Notes: a model not told the origin generated them from the letters alone. 12,533 bases of DNA from Candidatus Nomurabacteria bacterium (GCA_943349725.1 CALQZP010000028.1:1-12533), one strand, 5' to 3'. Positions 7,141-12,135 are shown, counted from the first letter of the stretch. Numbers and translations: made by a program.

Positions 7141-7455
7141 ATGAACGCAAAAATCGGTTTAGTCCTTGTCGCTGGCGGAGAGCTTGTCGGGCTTGATGAA
7201 GGCCTGAAAATAAGGGCTCTTGCAAGGGGTCAGTATGACTATGTTGAGGCAGAGGAGATCATCCGGCTCCTCCCAACACTTCCTTCAGTGTGGAGCATGT
7301 TCCGGGAAGGTTTGTGTTGCATTGTGGAAAGCGACTCTTTCACAATGCTCGCAGGAGTCAGGAGATTGCTTCATAAGGATGGTAAATGGGAATTAAGCGA
7401 AACATGCAGTGCTGTACCACTGACCCGAATCGGTCCGTGTATCGCTCGGTTTTAG
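7141..7455 (+). CDS. Small protein of unknown function
   Basis: I do not recognise this 104-residue product. It starts MNAKIGLVLVAGGELVG and has no signal peptide or membrane segment. A mixed alpha/beta pattern is likely (EAEEIIRLLPTLPSVWSMF; VESDSFTMLAGVRRLLHKDGKWEL). It has three cysteines (CC in GLCCIVES and one in ETCSAV). GGAG at 7129-7132 sits eight bases before the ATG, a proper Shine-Dalgarno, unlike the leaderless genes around it. A strong terminator begins 18 bases after the stop. It could be read from the glyS transcript, which ends 68 bases upstream. Codon pattern and the two well-placed translation/termination signals support a real gene. Confidence 0.6.
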   Translation: MNAKIGLVLVAGGELVGLDEGLKIRALARGQYDYVEAEEIIRLLPTLPSVWSMFREGLCCIVESDSFTMLAGVRRLLHKDGKWELSETCSAVPLTRIGPCIARF

Positions 7456-7472
7456 TCGCACGCAAGGTCTCG

Positions 7473-7513
7473 TCTGCTCTGTCCTACTACATATAGGACA
7501 GAGCAGATTTTTT
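7473..7513 (+). terminator. Strong rho-independent terminator
   Basis: Perfect 14-bp arms TCTGCTCTGTCCTA (7473-7486) and TAGGACAGAGCAGA (7494-7507) enclose a seven-base loop and are followed by six T (7508-7513). It closes the small unknown gene and probably the glyS transcript. Confidence 0.93.
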
Positions 7514-7537
7514 GTAGACAAGGAACAAAATCAAAAT

Positions 7538-7736
7538 TTGACAAAAAAGCTACTTTGGTAGGACCTACGCATTTTGTTGTTTTCTGTCATTCCAGCGAAG
7601 GCTGGAATCCAGTATAGAGCCGTTTTTTAAGGCTCTGGATTCCATTTTTGAGTGGAATGACACGGATTGCGTAAGTCCTATTTGGCTACAACAGCTACTC
7701 TGATAACGACTACTTTTGGCGCAAAAGTAGGCTTAC
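7538..7736 (+). pseudogene. Decayed Phd antitoxin promoter and 5' end, split by a MITE-like element
   Basis: With the 7559-7680 insert removed, this stretch aligns with the promoter and first codons of the intact antitoxin gene at 8412-8470, with about five mismatches in 58 bases by eye. It keeps TTGACA (7538-7543) and the codons for ITTTF-AK, but the start ATG has become CTG (7700-7702). The match ends after GCGCAAAAG, and a stop (TAG) is soon reached. It is a non-functional remnant of a duplicated Phd-type TA module. Confidence 0.8.
7559..7680. mobile_element. 122-bp MITE-like element with terminal inverted repeats and TTTGG target duplication
   Basis: The ends TAGGACCTACGCATT (7559-7573) and, inverted, TAGGACTTACGCAAT (7666-7680 on the minus strand) match at 13 of 15 positions. 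Inside is a CATTCCAG...CTGGAATCCAG-type hairpin repeated in inverted form (about 7588-7612 and 7634-7662). The element is flanked by the direct repeat TTTGG (7554-7558 and 7681-7685). The paralogous locus at 8412-8470 has a single TTTGG and no insert, so it serves as the empty site. There is no transposase gene inside; movement would need one supplied elsewhere. Confidence 0.88.
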
Positions 7737-7770
7737 GAACAAACTCAATAGCTCTTATCTTTCAGATGTA

Positions 7771-7799
7771 TTGACTAGGTGTATATACAAGTATATACT
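7771..7799 (+). promoter_or_regulatory. mazEF promoter with overlapping operator
   Basis: TTGACT (7771-7776), 17 bases, TATACT (7794-7799). Two copies of the palindrome GTATATAC (7781-7788 and 7791-7798) are spaced ten bases apart, one helical turn, and overlap the -10. This is a likely binding site for MazE or the MazEF complex, giving autoregulation. The ATG at 7806 is six bases after the -10, so the mRNA should be leaderless. Confidence 0.8.
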
Positions 7800-7805
7800 T
7801 ACCAA

Positions 7806-8060
7806 ATGAGCACCAAAGTTACCAAATGGGGAAATAGCCTGGCGCTTCGCATACCGCACGAAATTGCGAAGAGGTACCGCATCCTTGATGGCGCGCGAGT
7901 TACTTTTACTGAAATGCAGAAGGGTGTTTTTGTTACCGCTGTTCAGGAAGACAAAAGTAAACTCCCGACACTTCGGGAGGCGATGGCGAATTTTGTTCCC
8001 GAGATGATGGAACAGGTGAACTGGGGAAGTGATGTAGGCAAAGAAATCATTGATGAGTAA
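7806..8060 (+). CDS. mazE: MazE-type antitoxin (AbrB/SpoVT fold)
   Basis: The 84-residue product begins MSTKVTKWGNSLALRIPHEIAKRY, the classic MazE/AbrB swapped-hairpin DNA-binding motif (K-W-G-N-S-x-A-x-R-I-P). The acidic C-terminal tail (LREAMANFVPEMMEQVNWGSDVGKEIIDE) is the part that in the family threads over the toxin. It neutralises MazF and represses its own promoter. ATG 7806 was chosen because the -10 box lies six bases upstream; an in-frame start at 7779 would lie inside the promoter. The stop overlaps the beginning of mazF by eight bases, typical of translational coupling. Confidence 0.9.
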   Translation: MSTKVTKWGNSLALRIPHEIAKRYRILDGARVTFTEMQKGVFVTAVQEDKSKLPTLREAMANFVPEMMEQVNWGSDVGKEIIDE

Positions 8061-8415
8061 TAAGATGCATTCAGAGGACAAAAGGTATCCTAAAAAAGGC
8101 GACATTGCATGGTGTGTCCTTGACCCGACCAAAGGACATGAGCAGTCCGGTATGCGTCCTTGTGTTGTCATAAGCGGTAGCATTTTCAATCAAAAGACAG
8201 GCACTGCGGTCGTGTGCCCGATAACATCCAAAGACAAAAAAGATTTTTATTTCAGGATCGCCGTTCTGACGCCTGCGGTCAAAGGGTTTGTTATGGTAGA
8301 CCAACTCCGAACGGTTGACTGGAAAAAAAGAGTTGTTCGCATTGATGGTAAAGTGAGCGCCTCGGCGCTCCAGGAAATATATAACACCTTGTCAGTTCTT
8401 TTTGATGTGGTTTGA
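8053..8415 (+). CDS. mazF: MazF-type endoribonuclease toxin
   Basis: MazF toxins cut mRNA at short sequence motifs and stop growth. The 120-residue product shows KKGDIAWCVLDPTKGHEQSGMRPCVVISG, the family beta-barrel core, with Glu30 and Arg35 in the catalytic loop. It continues with CPITSK (Thr58) and GFVMVDQLRTVDWKKRVVRIDG, which is well conserved in MazF. All expected active-site residues are present, so it is probably functional. ATG 8053 overlaps the mazE stop; ATG 8065 or TTG 8050 are alternatives. The stop codon lies inside the -35 box of the following antitoxin promoter. Confidence 0.92.
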   Translation: MSNKMHSEDKRYPKKGDIAWCVLDPTKGHEQSGMRPCVVISGSIFNQKTGTAVVCPITSKDKKDFYFRIAVLTPAVKGFVMVDQLRTVDWKKRVVRIDGKVSASALQEIYNTLSVLFDVV

Positions 8416-8446
8416 CAAAAGAGCTACTTTGGCTACAATAGCTATT
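8412..8446 (+). promoter_or_regulatory. phd/relE-like promoter with a palindrome at the start site
   Basis: TTGACA (8412-8417), 16 bases, TACAAT (8434-8439): a near-consensus sigma70-type promoter. The perfect 10-bp palindrome AATAGCTATT (8437-8446) overlaps the -10 and the expected transcription start and touches the ATG at 8447. It is a likely antitoxin operator, and the mRNA should be leaderless. The degenerate copy at 7538-7700 has lost the palindrome. Confidence 0.82.
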
Positions 8447-8764
8447 ATGATAACGACTACTTTTAGCGCAAAAGAGGCGAAGAATAACTTTGGGCGGCTT
8501 TTGGACGAAGCCCGGCATTCTCCCGTGGCCGTTGAGAAAAACGGCAGACGAGTGGCGGTTATGATGTCTGTGGAGCAGTACAATGCTTCGGAAGCATTCC
8601 ATATGAAACAGACTCCGGAAGATATAAAACGCAGTTATCAAAAACTGCTTTGGGAGAAGATGGAACGTGAAGCCGATGCCGATATCAAGGCTGGGCGGGT
8701 GAGCAAACCAATTCGAACCACGCGCGAACTCAAGAACTACCTCACGAAGTTAAGACGTAGCTAA
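8447..8764 (+). CDS. Phd/YefM-type antitoxin
   Basis: The 105-residue product starts MITTTFSAKEAKNNFGRLLDEARHSPVAVEKNGRRVAVMMSVEQY. This matches the Phd/YefM N-terminal DNA-binding domain (t-a-x-e-a-k-x-x-f-x-x-L-l-d-e-a, then v-x-v-x-k-x-G-r-x-v-A-v-x-x-s-x-e-x-y). The C-terminal half is charged and probably wraps the toxin. It represses its own operon in known family members. ATG 8447 is used because the -10 lies seven bases upstream; a longer in-frame start at 8402 would fall within mazF and the promoter. The toxin begins two bases after the stop codon. Confidence 0.9.
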   Translation: MITTTFSAKEAKNNFGRLLDEARHSPVAVEKNGRRVAVMMSVEQYNASEAFHMKQTPEDIKRSYQKLLWEKMEREADADIKAGRVSKPIRTTRELKNYLTKLRRS

Positions 8765-8765
8765 T

Positions 8766-9026
8766 ATGATCCTTCGTTTTGCCGTCACGTTTGACTCGGA
8801 TTATAAAAGTCTCCCTCGTAGGCTACAGATGGCGGTTGAGAAGAAGTTAGCAATGCTTTTGGAAGACTCTAAGCACCCCTCACTTCGGGTGAAGAAGATG
8901 GAGGGGTTTGATGCTATTTTTGAAGCTCGCATCACCAGAGGGTATCGTTTCACCTTTCAGAGAAAAAGAGATATCTATTTTATTGTGATTGCGGAGAATA
9001 CCCCGTCCGCCTTGCGGCGGGGATGA
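8766..9026 (+). CDS. RelE/ParE-superfamily toxin, C-terminus altered by a hairpin
   Basis: The 86-residue product (MILRFAVTFDSDYKSLPRRLQMAVEKKLAMLL) has the helical start of RelE/ParE proteins. It continues with KHPSLRVKKMEG, DAIFEARITRGYRFTFQRKRDIYFIVI, the usual beta sheet of this fold. Family members cleave mRNA at the ribosome or poison gyrase; which applies here cannot be decided. The family normally ends with a G-x-H-D-type strand. Here the last codons (TPSALRRG) are read from a GC-rich hairpin at 9001-9022, so the native end seems replaced or lost. It may be weakened or inactive. Pairing with the Phd-type gene upstream is clear from the two-base gap. Confidence 0.82.
   Translation: MILRFAVTFDSDYKSLPRRLQMAVEKKLAMLLEDSKHPSLRVKKMEGFDAIFEARITRGYRFTFQRKRDIYFIVIAENTPSALRRG
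9001..9022. repeat. GC-rich hairpin at the 3' end of the toxin gene
   Basis: CCCCG, one bulged T, and CCGC pair with GCGG and CGGGG around a CTT loop. The TGA stop of the toxin follows at 9024-9026. There is no T-tract, so it is not a good intrinsic terminator. It supplies the final sense codons of the toxin. Confidence 0.7.
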
Positions 9027-9262
9027 ATCCGCAAATGCAAAGATGTGTTGGCGGAGGGAGCTCTTCTGCAACAAAGTTGCGACCAAGAAAATAAGGAGTG
9101 TACTCGCGACTGTATTTTCTGAAGTACTCCTGTGGTGCCCCGTTGCCTCGCCTAATACTCCGCCGAGGCCTTACGAGGGAACAGCTTGCTGCGGGGGATA
9201 GGACGAGGCCAAACTTTATTCGTCGTGTTGGCCCGCACGACATCTTGCGAAATCCTTAGTCG
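9027..9262. other. Non-coding stretch with GC-rich foldable segments
   Basis: No convincing gene lies here. A segment from about 9146 to 9206 can fold: GCCTCGCCTA near 9145-9154 pairs with TAGGACGAGGC near 9199-9209 with one bulge, and CAGCTTGCTG forms a small hairpin within. GTCGTG (9222-9227) pairs with CACGAC (9236-9241). TACTCCGCCGAGGCCTTACGA (9156-9176) resembles, on the opposite strand, the 31-bp unit at 11159-11399. A small RNA is possible but unsupported by any recognised family. Confidence 0.4.
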
Positions 9263-9291
9263 TTGCATATTTAGAGCCTCTTTGCTAGTAT
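9263..9291 (+). promoter_or_regulatory. tuf promoter with extended -10
   Basis: TTGCAT (9263-9268), 17 bases, TAGTAT (9286-9291) preceded by TGC, an extended -10. Transcription would start near 9298, giving a leader of about 135 bases before the tuf ATG, in contrast to the leaderless genes nearby. Confidence 0.65.
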
Positions 9292-9297
9292 ATCCAG

Positions 9298-9435
9298 ACA
9301 TGCGTTTTCCCTGTGTCTAGAGGGGATTTCACTGCGTACGCGCGGTGGCATTTATGTAATTATCAATTATCATTAATTCGTAGCTTTTTTGCGCAAGTAA
9401 CGTTCTCGCGTTTACGCAACAAAGGTACTACACGT
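9298..9435 (+). promoter_or_regulatory. Long 5' leader of tuf
   Basis: The leader holds short inverted pairs (for example TTGCG at 9389-9393 with CGCAA at 9416-9420) and an AATTATCAATTATCATTAATT word repeat. AAAGG at 9421-9425 lies about ten bases before the ATG and may serve as a ribosome binding site. A regulatory role is inference from length only. Confidence 0.35.
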
Positions 9436-10632
9436 ATGGCAGAGGAATTCAAAAGAGACAGGCCACACGTCAACGTTGGAACCATCGGTCACGTTGACCA
9501 CGGCAAGACGACGCTCACCGCGGCTATTACCACGGTGCAGTCAAAGAAAGGACTCGCGAAGGCGGTGTCGTATGACCAGGTAGCCAAGGCTTCCGAAAAG
9601 GAAGGCCGTCGCGACCCGTCAAAAATTATCACTATCGCGATTTCACATTGCGAATACTCAACCGAGGCTCGCCACTACGCGCACGTTGACTGTCCCGGAC
9701 ACGCCGACTACGTGAAAAACATGATTACTGGTGCCGCTCAAATGGATGGTGCGATTCTTGTCGTATCCGCTGTTGACGGACCGATGCCTCAAACACGCGA
9801 GCATATTCTCCTTGCGAAGCAGGTCGGTGTACCAAAGATCGTCGTCTTCCTCAACAAAGTTGACCTCGTTCAAGACAAAGACCTTCTTGACCTCGTTGAA
9901 GAGGAAATTCGTGAGCTTCTCACCAAGTACGGTTTTGACGGCAAAGAAGCCCCGATTATCAAGGGTTCCGCTTTGAAGGGTCTTGAAGGCGACCCAGAAG
10001 GTGTGAAGAGCATTGAAGCGCTCCTCGTCGCACTTGATTCGTACATTCCGATTCCGACTCGCGAAATTGACAAACCGTTCCTTATGCCGATTGAAGACAT
10101 CTTCTCCATTGAAGGACGCGGTACGGTCGTTACGGGACGTATTGAGCGCGGAAGAGTGAAGGTAGGTGAGGAAGTTGAAATCATCGGCCTCAACCCTACG
10201 GTTAAGACGACCATCACCGGTATTGAAATGTTCAACAAGAACCTTCAGGAAGGTATGGCTGGTGACAACGCTGGCGTACTCCTCCGTGGTACCAAGAAAG
10301 AAGACGTGCATCGCGGTCAGGTTATCGCGAAGCCCGGCACCACGCTCCCTCACACCGATTTTGAATCTGAAGTCTACATCTTGAAGAAGGAGGAAGGTGG
10401 CCGTCACACGCCATTCTTCGCCGGCTACAAGCCCCAGTTCTACATCCGCACGACCGACGTTACCGGAGAAGTGACTCTTCCCGAGAAAACCGAAATGGTT
10501 ATGCCCGGAGACACCATTCAATTCAAAGTGAAGCTTGTGGCTCCTGTCGCGCTTGAAGAGAAGATGCGCTTTGCTATCCGTGAAGGAGGCAAGACGGTCG
10601 GCGCCGGAGTCGTCACCAAGATTGTGGCATAG
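9436..10632 (+). CDS. tuf: Elongation factor Tu with divergent switch I
   Basis: EF-Tu delivers aminoacyl-tRNA to the ribosome and hydrolyses GTP. The 398-residue product shows GHVDHGKT (18-25, P-loop), DCPGHADYVKNMITGAAQMDG (from 85, G3), LNKVD (G4), GSALKG (G5), and the usual domains 2 and 3 ending GAGVVTKIVA. Switch I is unusual: where nearly all EF-Tu read E-E-K-A-RGITI-N-T, this reads EKEGRRDPSKIITIAISHCEY (about residues 54-74). That is roughly five residues longer, with RG replaced by KI; the Mg-binding threonine (Thr66) is kept. ATG 9436 is the proper start because MAEEFKRDRPHVNVGTIGH matches the family N-terminus; the frame extends upstream but encodes nothing conserved. A 9-bp hairpin covers the stop codon. 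Confidence 0.97.
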   Translation: MAEEFKRDRPHVNVGTIGHVDHGKTTLTAAITTVQSKKGLAKAVSYDQVAKASEKEGRRDPSKIITIAISHCEYSTEARHYAHVDCPGHADYVKNMITGAAQMDGAILVVSAVDGPMPQTREHILLAKQVGVPKIVVFLNKVDLVQDKDLLDLVEEEIRELLTKYGFDGKEAPIIKGSALKGLEGDPEGVKSIEALLVALDSYIPIPTREIDKPFLMPIEDIFSIEGRGTVVTGRIERGRVKVGEEVEIIGLNPTVKTTITGIEMFNKNLQEGMAGDNAGVLLRGTKKEDVHRGQVIAKPGTTLPHTDFESEVYILKKEEGGRHTPFFAGYKPQFYIRTTDVTGEVTLPEKTEMVMPGDTIQFKVKLVAPVALEEKMRFAIREGGKTVGAGVVTKIVA

Positions 10633-10640
10633 CCACAATC
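10620..10640 (+). other. Hairpin over the tuf stop codon
   Basis: GATTGTGGC (10620-10628) and GCCACAATC (10632-10640) pair perfectly around a three-base loop (ATA) that includes part of the TAG stop. No T-tract follows. It could slow 3' decay or mark an operon boundary, but this is not shown. Confidence 0.6.
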
Positions 10641-10725
10641 GGAATCAGGAATAATGAATTATGAATTAAGCTAAGAACCAATTCGTATTCTCCGCATAAT
10701 TCTTAATTCGTACTTCATACTTCTA
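10640..10725. repeat. Word-repeat hairpin spacer between tuf and rpsJ
   Basis: GAATTATGAATTAAG-type words on the left (about 10655-10670) face their approximate reverse complement CATAATTCTTAATTCG on the right (about 10696-10711). No gene is present. Same architecture as the spacers at 3418-3550 and 5529-5618. Confidence 0.6.
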
Positions 10726-10730
10726 CATCT

Positions 10731-11120
10731 ATGGTAACCAAATCAACAACTGAAAACGAGACAAAAGCGAAACGAGCCCCTCGCGCAAAGAAGGTGGTAT
10801 CCAAGGAGCCCGCTGGAATGAAACTCCGCATCCGTGTCCGTGCCTACGAGCACAAGATTCTTGATGCGTCTATCAAGCAAATCCTTGATGTCGCCTTTCG
10901 CTTTGACGCCACGGTTCAGGGACCGATTCCGCTTCCGACCGAAATCAAGAAATATACGGTTAACCGCTCATCTTTCGTCTACAAAAACTCGCGAGAACAG
11001 TTTGAGATGAGAGTACACAAGCGTTTGATTGATATTGTGAATCCTAGCCCGAAACTTATTGAAGCGCTCACCAATCTTTCGCTCCCCTCGGGAGTCACGA
11101 TTGATGTGAAAATGCTTTAG
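10731..11120 (+). CDS. rpsJ: Ribosomal protein S10 (uS10) with N-terminal extension
   Basis: S10 is a 30S head protein and, as NusE, a transcription antitermination factor. The core MKLRIRVRAYEHKILDASIKQILD, GPIPLPTEIKKYTVNRSSFVYKNSREQFEMRVHKRLIDI and the end GVTIDVKML are textbook S10. The 129-residue frame has 29 extra Lys/Ala/Thr-rich residues before the canonical core. ATG 10818 sits exactly at the canonical N-terminus with AAGGAG (10803-10808) nine bases upstream, so a 100-residue form could be made by internal initiation. ATG 10731 is given here as the longest plausible start. The gene is followed at once by a terminator instead of rplC, so it is not the head of an S10 operon here. Confidence 0.96.
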   Translation: MVTKSTTENETKAKRAPRAKKVVSKEPAGMKLRIRVRAYEHKILDASIKQILDVAFRFDATVQGPIPLPTEIKKYTVNRSSFVYKNSREQFEMRVHKRLIDIVNPSPKLIEALTNLSLPSGVTIDVKML

Positions 11121-11128
11121 AAAAAAGA

Positions 11129-11155
11129 GCCCCGACGAAAGTCGGGGCCTTTTTT
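11129..11155 (+). terminator. Intrinsic terminator after rpsJ
   Basis: GCCCCGAC (11129-11136), tetraloop GAAA, GTCGGGGC (11141-11148), then six T (11150-11155). An upstream A-tract (11121-11126) makes it potentially bidirectional. Confidence 0.94.
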
Positions 11156-11158
11156 CTT

Positions 11159-11399
11159 AAGTCCTTCGTAGCCTCGGCGAAGAAGGATAAGTCCCTTCGT
11201 AGCCTCGGCGAAGAAGGATAAGTCCCTTCGTAGCCTCGGCGAAGAAGGATAAGTCCCTTCGTAGCTTTCGCGAAGAAGGATAAGTCCCTCCGTAGCCTCG
11301 GCGAAGAAGGATAAGTCCCTCCGTAGCCTCGGCGAAGAAGGATAAGTCCCTCCGTAGCCTCGGCGAAGAAGGATAAGTCCCTCCGTAGCCTCGGCGAAG
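11159..11399. repeat. Tandem array of eight 31-bp units
   Basis: Units begin AAGTCCC and contain CGTAGCCTCGGCGAAG. They start at 11159 (30 bp, one C missing), 11189, 11220, 11251, 11282, 11313, 11344 and 11375 (last copy about 25 bp). Units 1-4 carry CTTCG and units 5-8 CTCCG after AAGTCC; unit 4 has a local TTTCG change. CTTCG and CGAAG within units 1-4 can form a short stem. There are no spacers, so it is not CRISPR. Because 31 is not a multiple of 3, frames read through it are artefacts. Confidence 0.95.
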
Positions 11400-11419
11400 G
11401 GGGACTGTAGTAAACAACG

Positions 11420-11449
11420 AAAAAACCGCCCTCTACGGGGCGGTTTTTT
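11420..11449. terminator. Bidirectional terminator between the repeat array and the higBA operon
   Basis: AAAAAACCGCC (11420-11430) and GGCGGTTTTTT (11439-11449) are perfect arms around an eight-base loop. With A and T tracts on both sides it can end the minus-strand antitoxin transcript and also stop plus-strand read-through. Confidence 0.93.
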
Positions 11450-11465
11450 CGTGCGGGCGTTAGGG

Positions 11466-11786
11466 TTACACCAACTCCACCTTCTTACCGTAGACATAGG
11501 CAATGCGCTGGAGGGTATCAAGCGAAAAGCTGTGCTCGCCACTTTCAAGGCGCGCCACAACCGACTGGGGCATATTGGCGCGCTTCGCTACGGTTTTTTG
11601 CGTTAGTTTCTTCGCAAGACGAAGCTCCCTAATTTGGCGGATAAGAGTCAACCGTGAGATTTCTTCATTATACGTTCGTTGGTACTCGTTTGATTGGTTT
11701 TTCAGCTTTCCGAATACTTCTTCCGTGGTGTAGACAATAATACCCTTTTTTCTTAACTCTTTTTGGTACTTTTTCATGTCTTTCAT
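11466..11786 (-). CDS. HigA-type antitoxin with XRE helix-turn-helix
   Basis: The 106-residue product has a charged N-terminal region with KYQKELRKKGIIVYTTEEVFGKL. A Cro/C1-type HTH follows at about residues 46-101 (IRQIRELRLAKKLTQKTVAKRANMPQSVVARLESGEHSFSLDTLQRIAYVYG; the pattern L-T-Q-x-x-V-A-x-R-A, S-V-V-A-R-L-E-S-G is diagnostic). In this family the antitoxin binds the toxin and the operon operator. It starts nine bases after the toxin stop, second in the operon as usual for higBA. ATG 11786 is given; ATG 11777, three codons later, is equally possible. No strong ribosome binding site is seen, so coupling to the toxin is likely. Confidence 0.9.
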   Translation of the reverse strand: MKDMKKYQKELRKKGIIVYTTEEVFGKLKNQSNEYQRTYNEEISRLTLIRQIRELRLAKKLTQKTVAKRANMPQSVVARLESGEHSFSLDTLQRIAYVYGKKVELV

Positions 11787-11795
11787 GTCTTTCGG

Positions 11796-12101
11796 TTAAT
11801 TTAGTAACATTTTATAGATACGCTCCACGTACTCGATTTCTTTCTGTGGTGTCTTCACACTCTTCTTCCTAAATACACGGACAAAATGGATGGTGTGCTC
11901 ATGGATGAAAAATAGGATTCGGTATTCTTTAACTATAAGTTCTTTTATCGGACCTCGGAGTGTTTTGGTTCGTGGCGAATGCAAGTCACCGGCTTCCATT
12001 GTTTCGACAATCCCCCATATCCTTGAGTGGTCTTTTCTCGATAGCTCACTCAGAAAGTCCCTTACCGCTTCATGAAAGAACGCATTGTATATCTTTTCCA
12101 T
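11796..12101 (-). CDS. HigB-type toxin (RelE superfamily, phage Gp49-like)
   Basis: The 101-residue product reads MEKIYNAFFHEAVRDFLSEL, then GDLHSPRTKTLRGPIKELIVKEYRILFFIHEHTIHFVRVF and RKKSVKTPQKEIEYVERI. The pattern l-x-G-p/l-x-E-l...yRi-x-x-f, then F-x-K-K-x-x-k-T-P-x-x-E-I-E, is typical of Gp49/HigB-like toxins, which cleave mRNA on ribosomes. It lies before its antitoxin, the order characteristic of HigBA. The ATG at 12099-12101 has AAGGGG (minus strand, 12114-12119) twelve bases upstream, slightly far for a ribosome binding site. The promoter lies 35-65 bases upstream. Confidence 0.9.
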   Translation of the reverse strand: MEKIYNAFFHEAVRDFLSELSRKDHSRIWGIVETMEAGDLHSPRTKTLRGPIKELIVKEYRILFFIHEHTIHFVRVFRKKSVKTPQKEIEYVERIYKMLLN

Positions 12102-12135
12102 CCCATTATGTTACCCCTTAGCTCGCGTCAAACCA

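Noticed and set aside
7779..7805. Longer MazE start
   Set aside because: It would place the start codon between the -35 and -10 boxes; MSTKVTKWGNS is the natural N-terminus.
8402..8446. Longer Phd-type antitoxin start
   Set aside because: It falls inside mazF and across the promoter; MITTTFSAKEA fits the family and the promoter spacing.
9027..9262. tRNA, SRP RNA or RNase P RNA
   Set aside because: No cloverleaf, SRP core or RNase P conserved motif could be found on either strand.
9313..9435. N-terminal extension of EF-Tu from the longest open frame
   Set aside because: The 41 extra residues match nothing in EF-Tu, and the segment lies in the transcribed leader; MAEEFKRDRPHVNVG is the family start.
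9658..10638. 326-codon minus-strand frame opposite tuf
   Set aside because: It is the antisense shadow of a strongly codon-biased gene and shows no domain or ribosome binding site.
11159..11399. CRISPR array
   Set aside because: The 31-bp units are directly abutting with no unique spacers, and no cas gene is present.
11117..11560. Minus-strand open frames across the tandem repeat array
   Set aside because: They read a 31-bp repeat cyclically in three frames, giving a repetitive arginine- and leucine-rich product, and overlap two terminators and the HigA gene.
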